Shown here: positions 17,371-25,511 of the stretch, piece after piece
How positions within the stretch are numbered: the stretch's first letter is position 1
Layout of the letters: each line of letters begins with the position of its first letter
Origin: Blautia sp.
GTDB taxonomy: Bacteria; Bacillota; Clostridia; Lachnospirales; Lachnospiraceae
Assembly (NCBI GenBank): GCA_017475035.1
Contig: JAFVGK010000152.1
Location: forward strand, 109,812 to 173,811
Direction: 5' to 3'
DNA length: 64,000 bases
Notes under the pieces: model-generated
Told to the model about the DNA's origin: nothing
The model's database searches: none
What the model saw: the letters and a program-made list of their open reading frames with translations, nothing else
Made by a program: the position numbers and the translations under genes

Positions 17371-19851
17371 CTACTTCACCTTGACCTTCACTTTCGAAGA
17401 CCATTTGGAATAATAATTCTTTCCGCCGTAAGTTTTATAGCTCCTAATCTGAAAATAATAAGCTTTCTTTGACTTTAATCCCGACAACGTCTTCTTTAGC
17501 GTTGTGTTTTTCGTTACATTAAAGCTTTTTGCTCCGGACATGCTTGATTTCAAGGAATAGCGTACCTGGTAGCCTTTAGCACCAGAATTCCGTTTCCAAG
17601 TAACAACCGCTTTCTTCGCCTTCGAAGATATTACTTTCAAGCCTTTCGGAGCTGTAATAAACACTACCTTTGTGGCGGCACTCTTCTTACTTGCCTTGTA
17701 GATTGCATTAGATGTAGAGTACTTTACCGCCTGGATTTGATAGCTATATGCCTTCCCATTCTGAACGGTTTTATCTGTGAATTTCAGTTTAGTAGTTGTT
17801 CCCAGAGCTGCTGTTTCTCCGTTGAAAGTTCTGTAAATTTTATATTTCTTTGCTTTTGAGACCTTTTTCCAGGTTACCGTCACCGATGAAGCATTGACCT
17901 TCACAGAGGGAGCGGCTGGTTTTGCCAAGGTGATGGTTTGCAGATCCAGTGAGATAAATGGAATATTGTTTGCTTTGGCATAGGTCTGGGCTATGGAATT
18001 TGTATATCCATAGATGGTAAGGTCAGTGCATCCCTCAAATGCCTCAGCCCCTATGCTCGTAACACTTGATGGGATTGTTATTTTTGTTAGACTGCTACAA
18101 TAGTAAAATGCCCCATTCCCTATGCTCATCACACTGTCTGGGATTGTTATGCTTATTAGGCTTCTGCAATCCTCAAATGCGTAATTCCCTATGCTCGTCA
18201 CGCTCGAAGGAAGCTCTATGCTTGTTAGGCTGCTGCACCCTAATAATGCAGAATCCCCTATCCTCGTCACGCTCGAAGGGAGCTCTATGCTTGTTAGGCT
18301 GCTGCATTTGTAAAATGCGTCATCACCTATGCTTGTCACACCATTTTCGATAATAACTGTCTTTATTTTTTCGATTGAATTATTCCATGGATGATTATCG
18401 TCCTCCATCTCCCCTTCACCACTGATAGTCAGCGTTCCCTCACTATCCAGTGTCCAGGTAAGATGATCCCCACAAGTTCCGGCGTCTACAATTTCTAGCC
18501 GTGCAGCATCTACGGCAACGAACGGGATGCTGTTTTCGTTTGCATATTCTTCTGCGTAGGAACCTGAATAGCCATAGATGGTAAGGTCAGAGCATCCCTC
18601 AAATACGTCATCTCCTATACTTGTCACACTATCCGGAATTGTTATGCTTGTTAGGCTGGTACAATAGTAAAATGCCCAATTCCCTACACTCGTAACACTT
18701 TCCGGGATGGTTATTTCAGTTAGGCTACGGCATTCGTAAAATGCATAATCTCCTATGCTCGTTATGCCCGACGGGATCGTAATGCTTGTAAGACTGATGC
18801 AAAGCTCAAATGCGTAATCCCCTATGCTTGTCACACTAGAAGGGATGGTTATTTCTGTTAGGCTACTGCAACCGTAAAATGCATAATCTTCTATGCTCGT
18901 CACGCCTGGTTGAATTGTTATGTTTGTTAGGCTGCTATGGAAAAACGCACCCCACCCTATGTTCGTCACACTTAACGGGATTGTATAGACTCCCGCTATT
19001 CCTCCTGGGCAACAAATCAAATGTGTTTTATCAATGTTAAAAAGCACGCCATCCTGAGATGAGTAATTAGTATTTCCGCTATCAACATTAATGGCTTCAA
19101 GGTTGGTGCAATCTTCAAATGCCAAATCCCCTATGCTCGTCACGCTCAAAGGAATCTCTATGCTTGTTAGGCTGCTGCAATTAGAAAATGCCCAATTTCC
19201 TATATTTGTCACACTGTCCGGGAATGTTATACTTGATAAGTTAATGCAATTTTCAAATGCATTAGCTCCTATGCTTGTCACACCATTTTCGATAATAACT
19301 GTTTTAATGTTTTCGACTAAATTATTCCAAGGCTGATTGCCGTAGAAATCCTCCATCTCTCCTTCACCGCTAATAGTCAGCGTTCCCTCACTATCCAGTG
19401 TCCAGGTAAGATGATCCCCACAAGTTCCGGAGTCCACTATGCTTGCCCCAACAGCAGTAATCTCATCATCTGACGGAAAAAGCACTGTTTCATCACTCAT
19501 TATACTTGTAAACAAGCCCTCATCTCCTGAGGAAATGTCATCTATGTCTTGGGATATCGTTCCAACTAAAGAAATCCCGTCATCTTCTACGTAAGTAAAC
19601 AAATCTTCTGCTTCATCAGCAGATTCAAAGTTTTCACTTTCTCCGACCGCATCAATCGACGTTCCTTCTTCGTTTGATGTGAATATGTCTTCCTCTACTT
19701 CCTCGAAAGTTCCCTCTACCATTTCAACAACAGAAGCAGCAACTTCCTCATTTAATGGAATAACATTTCCCGCTGTAAACAGCTCATCCGCCCCCACATT
19801 TCCGGCAATCAAAACAATAGCCATCGTAGCGGCTAAATACCTACGGAACAT
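17371..19851 (-). CDS. Large secreted BspA-like leucine-rich-repeat protein with fibronectin III-like tail
   Basis: About 826 residues from ATG 19851, which follows AAAGGGGA and begins the signal peptide MFRRYLAATMAIVLIAGNVGA. A further 25 in-frame codons lie upstream but have no ribosome site. An acidic region is followed by a TCGDHLTWTLDSEGTLTISG module, LRR_5 repeats of the ISSITIPDSVTSIGxxAFxxC type, a second copy of the module, and more repeats. Two fibronectin type III-like domains, rich in lysine and tyrosine, close the protein (SVTVTWKKVSKAKKYKIYR; AVVTWKRNSGAKGYQVRYS). Such proteins sit on the surface and bind host or microbial partners. No LPxTG anchor is present. Confidence 0.85.
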   Translation of the reverse strand: MFRRYLAATMAIVLIAGNVGADELFTAGNVIPLNEEVAASVVEMVEGTFEEVEEDIFTSNEEGTSIDAVGESENFESADEAEDLFTYVEDDGISLVGTISQDIDDISSGDEGLFTSIMSDETVLFPSDDEITAVGASIVDSGTCGDHLTWTLDSEGTLTISGEGEMEDFYGNQPWNNLVENIKTVIIENGVTSIGANAFENCINLSSITFPDSVTNIGNWAFSNCSSLTSIEIPLSVTSIGDLAFEDCTNLEAINVDSGNTNYSSQDGVLFNIDKTHLICCPGGIAGVYTIPLSVTNIGWGAFFHSSLTNITIQPGVTSIEDYAFYGCSSLTEITIPSSVTSIGDYAFELCISLTSITIPSGITSIGDYAFYECRSLTEITIPESVTSVGNWAFYYCTSLTSITIPDSVTSIGDDVFEGCSDLTIYGYSGSYAEEYANENSIPFVAVDAARLEIVDAGTCGDHLTWTLDSEGTLTISGEGEMEDDNHPWNNSIEKIKTVIIENGVTSIGDDAFYKCSSLTSIELPSSVTRIGDSALLGCSSLTSIELPSSVTSIGNYAFEDCRSLISITIPDSVMSIGNGAFYYCSSLTKITIPSSVTSIGAEAFEGCTDLTIYGYTNSIAQTYAKANNIPFISLDLQTITLAKPAAPSVKVNASSVTVTWKKVSKAKKYKIYRTFNGETAALGTTTKLKFTDKTVQNGKAYSYQIQAVKYSTSNAIYKASKKSAATKVVFITAPKGLKVISSKAKKAVVTWKRNSGAKGYQVRYSLKSSMSGAKSFNVTKNTTLKKTLSGLKSKKAYYFQIRSYKTYGGKNYYSKWSSKVKVKVK

Positions 19852-20167
19852 ATGAATAGATCCCCTTTCTCCCTCTCTATCTGTTTTCAGCTCCCTCAAC
19901 ATTACTTTTTCTGCCGTTTCCGACATTACTTTTGTGTTCTAATATCTGTAATCTTGGTTCCTAAAGTAGGAATTAGACACTGCCCTTGACAAAAAAAGAA
20001 AGATTCGTCACTTTTGACGAAAACTTCCGAAGAGGAGCACAATCCTATTTATTAATTTTATGGTAACATTTGCTAAAATAGCTGTCAAGATTAGATGGCA
20101 GAAAAATACTACTTTTCTAGTCAATGACGGACAGCTACATCAGCCTCTCCTAGGCTTTTACCCTCCC
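19852..20167 (-). promoter_or_regulatory. Leader and promoter of the LRR protein gene
   Basis: On the minus strand TTGACA (20088-20083), a 17-bp spacer and TACCAT (20065-20060) form a good promoter. The transcript would have a leader of about 200 nt containing a TTCGTCA/TGACGAA hairpin at 20004-20021. Confidence 0.55.
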
Positions 20168-20308
20168 TCACCCACTTTTAAGAACGTGGTGTGACTGACA
20201 CCAGCCGCCGCCCAGCTTCTCTTGCGCTTTCATAGGCGGGATCGGCAAAAAAAGAAGCTCACCGAGTAGCCGCAGGAAATTGGCAAGCTTCTCAGTGGGC
20301 TGTTCCAT
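20168..20308 (-). CDS. Possible 46-residue small protein
   Basis: An open frame begins at ATG 20308 (MEQPTEKLANFLRLLGELLF) 12 bases after the stop of the preceding gene and ends at TGA 20168. The N-terminal half looks like an amphipathic helix. No ribosome site is visible and no family is recognised, so it may be a decayed fragment. Confidence 0.25.
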   Translation of the reverse strand: MEQPTEKLANFLRLLGELLFLPIPPMKAQEKLGGGWCQSHHVLKSG

Positions 20309-20320
20309 GTGAATCTTGTT

Positions 20321-20566
20321 TCAACATATGCCGGGCCGTGTCATCCTGGCATGTTCCACGATCATTTTCGCAAAATCATGCAGGTTATTACCGCCAGACT
20401 TTTTCATCAGAAACTGAATATAGATTGGAAGATTAGCATCGCTCTTTCTACATATCCTGTCAAGGGCTGACATTAGTTCCTGGTCTTTCAGCAAAGCATC
20501 CAGCTCGTTTTCTCTTTCCTCTGTATACTGTATCTGTGATTTAAAGCAGGTATAGTCCTTCATCAA
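20321..20566 (-). CDS. Hypothetical protein, 81 residues
   Basis: This is a small soluble protein with no recognised family. It begins MMKDYTCFKSQIQYTEEREN, looks largely helical, and has an ELDALLKDQELMSALDRI segment. Its start overlaps the end of the 20563-21081 gene by 4 bases, so the two are probably translated together. It lies in accessory DNA between surface-protein and nuclease genes. Confidence 0.5.
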   Translation of the reverse strand: MMKDYTCFKSQIQYTEERENELDALLKDQELMSALDRICRKSDANLPIYIQFLMKKSGGNNLHDFAKMIVEHARMTRPGIC

Positions 20567-21081
20567 TCTCCCTCCGGATATTTTCTAATATAAGCCTGTG
20601 CTTTCCGAAGCGTGTCGAAACAGGCGTCAACATGTTTTCCAATCACAGTGCATTCAGAATCCCCGTCACCGACCTTCACGTCACCGTCTTTGGTGAATAA
20701 GATGTAGGTGTAATACTCCTCAAAGATCTCCCATCCGTGTCTATCAAACCAGTCGTACTCGCAGTAATAGAATGTTGTCCCAGGTTTGTATGGAAGATCC
20801 AGTTCATCGTAATCCACAACACCATAGTCCTCATCAGGCTCTGCCCCGTTGCTGAAAGCCTCTGCATCTGCTCTCGAAAGGAACGGCCGGTCTTCCGTCC
20901 CGACTTCATACTCTTGGTCATTGCATGCAATCAGAATAATTCCATCCTCATTGATGCCAACCGCGGCAGCAATGTCTTCTTCAATGCTCCCGTCTTCCAG
21001 GACGAAGAACACGGTATCTCCCGGGCGGACCGGCAGTGGGAGTTTTTTGACATCATAGGTTTTTGGTTTTTTTTCAGCCAT
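20563..21081 (-). CDS. Hypothetical acidic protein, 172 residues
   Basis: The start is set at ATG 21081 (MAEKKPKTYDVKKLPLPVRP) after AAAAGGAAAAC; the frame extends upstream without a better site. The protein is acidic, with repeated aromatic/aspartate stretches (PDEDYGVVDYDELDLPYKPG; TFYYCEYDWFDRHGWEIFEE). The GDTVFFVLEDGSIEE segment suggests a small beta-barrel. No family is recognised. It overlaps the next gene by 4 bases. Homologues in the accessory DNA of related species would be expected. Confidence 0.55.
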   Translation of the reverse strand: MAEKKPKTYDVKKLPLPVRPGDTVFFVLEDGSIEEDIAAAVGINEDGIILIACNDQEYEVGTEDRPFLSRADAEAFSNGAEPDEDYGVVDYDELDLPYKPGTTFYYCEYDWFDRHGWEIFEEYYTYILFTKDGDVKVGDGDSECTVIGKHVDACFDTLRKAQAYIRKYPEGD

Positions 21082-21125
21082 TGTTGTTTTCCTTTTTAAT
21101 GATCTCTTTCGTGGCGGCCCGATCC

Positions 21126-21138
21126 GGGGTCTGACCCC
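21126..21138. repeat. 13-bp palindrome GGGGTCTGACCCC, copy 2
   Basis: It is identical to copy 1, and the sequence following it (GAATCCTTGCCATCCC) matches that after copy 1 with one or two changes. Confidence 0.8.
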
Positions 21139-21199
21139 ACGCTCAGAATCCTTGCCATCCCCAGTGTACACCTTATCTTTATGCTCCCCGTATCCTGTC

Positions 21200-21250
21200 T
21201 TAAGTGAGCTTTTCCTCCATAGCGCTCTTTTGATAAAATGCTACACCATA
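21200..21250 (-). pseudogene. 3' remnant of a second AAA-ATPase/nuclease gene
   Basis: Read on the minus strand, these bases encode YGVAFYQKSAMEEKLT and a stop. The intact ATPase gene at 15211 ends YGIAFYQKSAMVKKLK and a stop. Matching flanks (CCTGTCTTA and the GGGGTCTGACCCC block) follow in both places. The rest of the gene is gone and a small membrane-protein gene abuts the remnant. Confidence 0.8.
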
Positions 21251-21253
21251 TAT

Positions 21254-21562
21254 TCATTTCTCATCCTTCACAATTCTCGTACTCAGCCACAGTGTTAACA
21301 CCAATACAAGCACAAACGTTATCAGCATACCCATCTCACTCCAAATGCCCATTACGGCACTGATTGCGGGGGCAAGGGCAACCAGGGCTATAGCCTTTGC
21401 AAGTTTTCCCAGATAGGCTTCTTTCTTCTTTCGTGATAAATGTTTTATGGATGCCTGGGCGATTAGAGGCAGCATGTGTTCATCCTTTGTAAATGCAAGG
21501 ATGAGGGCATAGAACAGTATGGCTGCGGCGAAGATCAGCATGAATGTTGCATATGGGGGCAT
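21254..21562 (-). CDS. Small three-helix membrane protein
   Basis: This 102-residue protein has three predicted membrane segments (about residues 4-24, 53-74 and 78-97) and a short basic loop, KHLSRKKKEAYLGK, between the first two. Size and layout recall small DUF3784-type membrane proteins of Clostridia, but the match is not firm. It stops four bases before the ATPase remnant. The function is unknown. Confidence 0.55.
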   Translation of the reverse strand: MPPYATFMLIFAAAILFYALILAFTKDEHMLPLIAQASIKHLSRKKKEAYLGKLAKAIALVALAPAISAVMGIWSEMGMLITFVLVLVLTLWLSTRIVKDEK

Positions 21563-21656
21563 ATGATTGTTCCTCCAGTATAATTGTCAGAGTGTGGGGG
21601 AGAAAGTTTTCAAGTTGAAATAATAGACAACATGGTGGTCCTAATCTCTTGAAAAC

Positions 21657-22763
21657 TTATACCGCCTCCCCCGATTCTTCGAGTCTTTTTCTTAAATATT
21701 CTATCTCTTTTTCTTTATTTTCGATTTCCCTCTCTTTATTCTCAAGCCTCTTGTCCTTATCCTCGAGCTCTCTGTCTTTATCCTCAAGCTTCTTGTCCTT
21801 ATCCTCGAGCTCTCTGTCTTTATCCTCAAGCTTCTTGTCCTTATCTTCGAGCTCCCTGTCCTTATCTTCAAGCTCCCTGTCCTTATCTTCGAGCTCCTTA
21901 GACTTTTCCTCGATCTCTCTATCCTTTTTCCTTAAAACAATGCCATATTGTTCTTCAATATACTGCTCTACTCCTTTTACCACATTCGTACCTTCCTTTC
22001 CCGGTGTAATTGGGATATTCCAGCTTGTCACCTCGTTGATAATATTTATAGCACTATTTGACATATGAAGCAACCTATCTGACTGATCATTCAAGATTTC
22101 CTGGATTCTGGCGCTGTCTCTTTCGGCGGCAACTACTTGCATCGTTGCTCCAAGCTCAGTGGAAAACATACTAAAGTCATGGATTTCAGAGGGAGTAATC
22201 AAGTTCACTGTGTAGTCCTGAATTTTCTGCATTATTTCCTTTGGATAGCCATCAGCAAACATCTCTGACAGTTTTCTGGAGCCTGTCCAGGGATCGCTTC
22301 CCCAGTGGACAAAGACTGTCACTACCGGAACCAGCCGGTCTTGTTTATGGAACTTAGAAAGCCATTCTCCTTGAGAGAGTTTCCTGTTTTCCCCATTTGC
22401 AGAATGTTTATTCCAAATATGTGTTCTCTGCCGCCAGTAGTCGAGGCTATCATAAAGCATCGCCGTAGGCGGTGCAAAGCAAGAAACATCTGTCTGATTT
22501 TCAATTCCAAGTATGATAAAAACGCTTTTCACACAATCTGCTACCATCACGGGTGCATACTTTATTAAATCCCGGAAGCGTTCTGCTGTCAGGACAATTT
22601 TTCCACTTGCATCCTCAATCACAACATCTTCCCTGGAATCAAGCGGGGTAAGATCCTCCGGGCGCAAAACCTTCCTGCCGCCGAATACATTATAGTTAAT
22701 CGCGTCGGCAAAGTGAACAGGATTTCTCATGTAATCATTCGTGAGCGTATTTGCTCTCCTCAT
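21657..22763 (-). CDS. Rpn/YhgA-like PD-(D/E)XK nuclease with heptad-repeat coiled coil
   Basis: This 368-residue protein belongs to the Rpn (recombination-promoting nuclease)/transposase_31 type. Conserved parts are the N-terminal NPVHFADAINYNVFGG, CFAPPTAMLYDSLDY, and VPVVTVFVHWGSDPWTG near residue 145. E. coli Rpn proteins cut DNA and promote RecA-independent recombination. Residues from about 285 to 350 are a run of seven-residue units ELEDKD(R/K), seven nearly perfect and several degenerate, predicting a long charged coiled coil. The DNA is a 21-bp tandem repeat with a 42-bp higher-order unit. Confidence 0.75.
   Translation of the reverse strand: MRRANTLTNDYMRNPVHFADAINYNVFGGRKVLRPEDLTPLDSREDVVIEDASGKIVLTAERFRDLIKYAPVMVADCVKSVFIILGIENQTDVSCFAPPTAMLYDSLDYWRQRTHIWNKHSANGENRKLSQGEWLSKFHKQDRLVPVVTVFVHWGSDPWTGSRKLSEMFADGYPKEIMQKIQDYTVNLITPSEIHDFSMFSTELGATMQVVAAERDSARIQEILNDQSDRLLHMSNSAINIINEVTSWNIPITPGKEGTNVVKGVEQYIEEQYGIVLRKKDREIEEKSKELEDKDRELEDKDRELEDKDKKLEDKDRELEDKDKKLEDKDRELEDKDKRLENKEREIENKEKEIEYLRKRLEESGEAV
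21700..21915. repeat. 21-bp coding minisatellite
   Basis: The 21-bp unit, encoding one coiled-coil heptad, is repeated about ten times. Alternating CTCGAGCTC and CTCAAGCTT-type variants make a 42-bp period in the middle. Being in frame, gain or loss of units would lengthen or shorten the coil without breaking the gene. Confidence 0.8.
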
Positions 22764-22993
22764 GTAAAAACCTTTCCGCAGCCCCAGCCTCCATTGAGGC
22801 TGCTTGGATTTGGAGACTGCGAACAGTTTACACTAAAGCAAAGCAAATGTCAATTATATTTTCAGTATTGCTTTATTTGTCAGATATTATTAGTTTATAT
22901 CATTTTTTGTCGGTTTTTAGCAAATGATTAGAATGTCAAAGCTTTCCAAATCTAAAAGCACGTTGGATTGACTCTCATAGTTTATCCATCTGT
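22764..22993. other. Intergenic, no gene seen
   Basis: An AT-rich stretch upstream of the Rpn-like gene. It probably holds that gene's promoter, but no clear hexamers were chosen. Confidence 0.4.
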
Positions 22994-23006
22994 GGGGTCA
23001 GACCCC
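22994..23006. repeat. 13-bp palindrome GGGGTCAGACCCC, copy 3
   Basis: This is the same palindrome as at 15166 and 21126, with the central base on the other strand. It sits exactly where the transposase fragment begins. Confidence 0.75.
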
Positions 23007-23012
23007 TGCTCC

Positions 23013-23591
23013 GTATTCTTTTCAGATGGAGGAAAAGATATCCGCAAGTGCGTTGATGATGTTTTTGCCTTTTGCCCGCACACTGTCGTATTAGACTGGT
23101 TTCATTTAAAGAAGCATTGTCTTGAATTATTATCAATGACACTATACGGGGGCAAGGAAAACCGTCCTATGCAGTATGAAGTCCGACGAAGGTTGTTTCA
23201 TATTATGTGGGCAGGAAACACAGACGGTGCAATAAACTTCCTGAACACATTGGGTTCAGATAAAGTCAGAAATTCCAGAAAGCTCCAGGAACTGATAGAT
23301 TATCTGAAAAATAACGCAGCAAGGAATGTCATTGCCTGTTATACGTTTAGAAGAAAACTCGGGCTTCATGTTTCCAGCAATCCCGTCGAAAAGGCAAACG
23401 ACCTTATCGTTGCGTCCCGGTAAAAAGGAGACTCCATGAGCTGGTCGCGGTCAGGGTCATGGGGGTTAGCGGCTATTACATGTATGTATCTTAATCATGA
23501 GGCTGATTATTTCCATACACACCACACAGTTCAACCAGAGATGTATACAGACTATGGGATCATTTTTGATTTAGAAAAAGCAGCCGCCTGA
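23013..23591 (+). pseudogene. Transposase fragment (ISLre2/ISKra4-like), 5'-truncated with a nonsense codon
   Basis: The frame opens just after the palindrome with SDGGKDIRKCVDDVFAFCP and HTVVLDWFHLKKHCLELL, the D...LDxxHxxK core seen in ISLre2/ISKra4-type transposases. It continues to VEKANDLIVASR. A TAA at 23422-23424 then interrupts it. The same frame goes on with KGDSMSWSRSGSWGLAAIT, the usual C-terminal RQKxxxMSWS block, so CAA was probably changed to TAA. The frame ends at TGA 23589. The N-terminal half is missing. No terminal inverted repeats were identified. Confidence 0.75.
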
Positions 23592-23597
23592 ATATTC

Positions 23598-23623
23598 CGA
23601 GCCTGTTTGCAAAGGCAGGCTCG
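23598..23623. terminator. Hairpin after the transposase fragment
   Basis: The arms CGAGCCTG and CAGGCTCG form a perfect 8-bp stem 7 bases past the transposase stop; the U tract is weak. Confidence 0.5.
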
Positions 23624-23671
23624 ATATATTATCGGTTATAATATCGGACACTTTTCTAACCGCACAGGTCG

Positions 23672-23800
23672 AAAAAATGGAACATCTTTCGCGTCTGAAT
23701 CGTCGTCTGCTGCGTTGTCGTCAGTCGTCGATGCCCGCATCGACTCCATCCTACGCCTTGCATACGGCGATTTATCCTGCGAAATCTTGTTCCATTTATT
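23672..23800. repeat. Long imperfect inverted repeat, about 129 bp
   Basis: AATGGAACATC-TTTCGC near 23676 pairs with GCGAAATCTTGTTCCATT near 23779. The interior contains further short palindromes (GATGCCCGCATC; GTCGTC repeats). No protein frame is convincing. It could be a non-autonomous mobile hairpin or a structured RNA. Confidence 0.5.
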
Positions 23801-23821
23801 TACGTTGCAATCCTTACTGCT

Positions 23822-24625
23822 TCAATCTGTATGAATGCCCATCTCTTCCAATATTTTCTTAGCAGCAGCGTAGACCTGATCCGGAACATAGATATGTAAT
23901 CCGGATTCTCCGAACATACCCAAATAGGAACCGTAAAGGCTTCCAAGGCCATATTCTTTTATGAACGTCGGTATGCCGCTTTCTTTCAGGATTTCCGCAA
24001 TATGCTCGGCTTCTATTCTGTTGTTCAGAATAATCAGCCTTCTGGGTTCAGAATCTTCCTGTCCCTGTTCTGTCCTCTCGGAAAGGAACTGAGAGAGAAT
24101 CTTCAGTCCTCCTGTCGGCACGCAATATTCCGGATCACGAGGCTCTGTGCACTTTTGAATCGTTTCTTCCAGGTCATACCAGCCCACACTTTCGATTTCT
24201 TCCTTCTGAAGAACCAGATCGGCAAGATGGACCGGCTTTCTGTATACATAAATATTCGTCACCTCATCATCCCGGAATGGTTTTCCATGAAACTCCAGTT
24301 CATATTGATCGTGGAACTGACCCGCGTAAACCAGATCCTCCGGCTCTGCTTTTATTCCCAATTCTTCATGCAGCTCGCGGATCGCAGAATCCAGCGGCTC
24401 CGCTCCCGCAGGGATATGTCCTGCCGAAGAAGTATCCAGCATCCCCGGAAAGCTGTCCTTGTCCCGGCTCCTGCGCTGGAGCAGCACCTGATATCTCCCG
24501 TCTTTTTTCCTGACGATCCAGACATGAGAAGTCCGATGACGTATACCCTTGTTGTGCGCCATCTCCCTTGATACGGTCTCTCCTGTAGGAACGCCGTATT
24601 CGTCACAAACATCAAAATATTCCAT
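23822..24625 (-). CDS. NUDIX hydrolase with C-terminal DUF2007 domain
   Basis: This 267-residue protein starts with an isopentenyl-diphosphate-isomerase-like NUDIX fold (YFDVCDEYGVPTGETVSR). A complete NUDIX box, GHIPAGAEPLDSAIRELHEE LGI, begins near residue 63. From about residue 190 a second domain, RRLIILNNRIEAEHIAEILK then GLHIYVPDQVYAAAKKIL, matches DUF2007, a small signal-transducing-type domain. NUDIX enzymes split nucleoside diphosphates linked to another group; the substrate is unknown. The fusion joins two domains that usually occur apart. Confidence 0.8.
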   Translation of the reverse strand: MEYFDVCDEYGVPTGETVSREMAHNKGIRHRTSHVWIVRKKDGRYQVLLQRRSRDKDSFPGMLDTSSAGHIPAGAEPLDSAIRELHEELGIKAEPEDLVYAGQFHDQYELEFHGKPFRDDEVTNIYVYRKPVHLADLVLQKEEIESVGWYDLEETIQKCTEPRDPEYCVPTGGLKILSQFLSERTEQGQEDSEPRRLIILNNRIEAEHIAEILKESGIPTFIKEYGLGSLYGSYLGMFGESGLHIYVPDQVYAAAKKILEEMGIHTD

Positions 24626-24758
24626 ACTATTTAACGCTCCTGATAACCTATAACCTAATGCTGTTTTTTCTGCTTCTCATACCTTTCCTGTTTTTTGCAT
24701 TTTATAATGACAAAGTTTTTACACTGCGCAAAAGCAAAAGGTCACAATAACTTATTCA

Positions 24759-25511
24759 CTATTTTTTGTAATTCAGAAATACATCTCCCTGTGTTGCTCT
24801 CGCTTCTGCCCTTTCCAAAATCAGCCCCTTCAGTCGATCTGCATCCTTCCATTTTACAGTACGCCGTGCCGTATCCATACCATGCCTTCTGATCAACTTA
24901 TGAAGCTCTTCTACCGTCAATGTATCCAGAATTTCTTTAAGCTTATCGATGCCTTCTCTGCTGTATATCCTGACGGGATTAATCTCATCTACATTATATT
25001 TCTTTATCTCAACGGGCATTTCCGCTTCAGAAACTGCCACTGTTTCTTTAGCCGCAGCTGTTGGCTCGATTGTTTCCGTCTTTGTGCCGTTATTTGAAGC
25101 GGTCTCGGTTTCAGCTCCCGTATTCTCCGCTTTCTTGCTTCCTGTGATCTCTCCTGCATGGGTCTTTTCAGCTGTCTCCTTTGCAGCCTCAATAAGAGCT
25201 TTCACATAGTCAGCTTTTTTCCATTTTGATTTTACTTCAATCCCATTCTGTTGACACAAACCCTGTAATTTATCCTTTGAATATTTTCTGTCACCCAACA
25301 AAGTCTGAAGAGAAACACCTTCATCCTTTCGATAAACCACAGCCAAATCCAGTTCAACCGGTTTATATTCTGGCAGATCCGGTTTCTCTCCAGACCCTGG
25401 ATAACCAAGAATTACCTTTTCCAGTTTCTTCCGGAATCCAGCATTCTTCTCGGCTTCTTCTGCAACTACAATAGCCAGATTGATTAATAATTCTCTGATC
25501 TCAGCGCTCAT
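24759..25511 (-). CDS. SAP-like two-domain protein linked to ParA ATPases
   Basis: This 250-residue protein has no close family. It has two SAP/HeH-like helix-extension-helix motifs: YSKDKLQGLCQQNGIEVKSK near 78-97, and LTVEELHKLIRRHGMDTARR near 198-217. Each is followed by a lysine/tryptophan-aspartate turn and a second helix (WKKADYVKALIEAA; WKDADRLKGLILER). A Thr/Ala/Glu-rich linker of about 50 residues joins them. SAP motifs bind AT-rich DNA. The start (after AAAGGATAGAG) overlaps the end of the second ParA gene by 11 bases, so it takes the place where a ParB-type partner would normally sit. Confidence 0.6.
   Translation of the reverse strand: MSAEIRELLINLAIVVAEEAEKNAGFRKKLEKVILGYPGSGEKPDLPEYKPVELDLAVVYRKDEGVSLQTLLGDRKYSKDKLQGLCQQNGIEVKSKWKKADYVKALIEAAKETAEKTHAGEITGSKKAENTGAETETASNNGTKTETIEPTAAAKETVAVSEAEMPVEIKKYNVDEINPVRIYSREGIDKLKEILDTLTVEELHKLIRRHGMDTARRTVKWKDADRLKGLILERAEARATQGDVFLNYKK

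Noticed and set aside
17931-19330. Regular short repeats that could look like a CRISPR array
   Set aside because: They are the coding repeats of the LRR_5 surface protein, in frame and without constant spacers.
21700-21915. Tandem repeats as a possible CRISPR or iteron origin
   Set aside because: The 21-bp unit is entirely coding (one heptad each) and directly tandem, with no spacers and no replication gene nearby.
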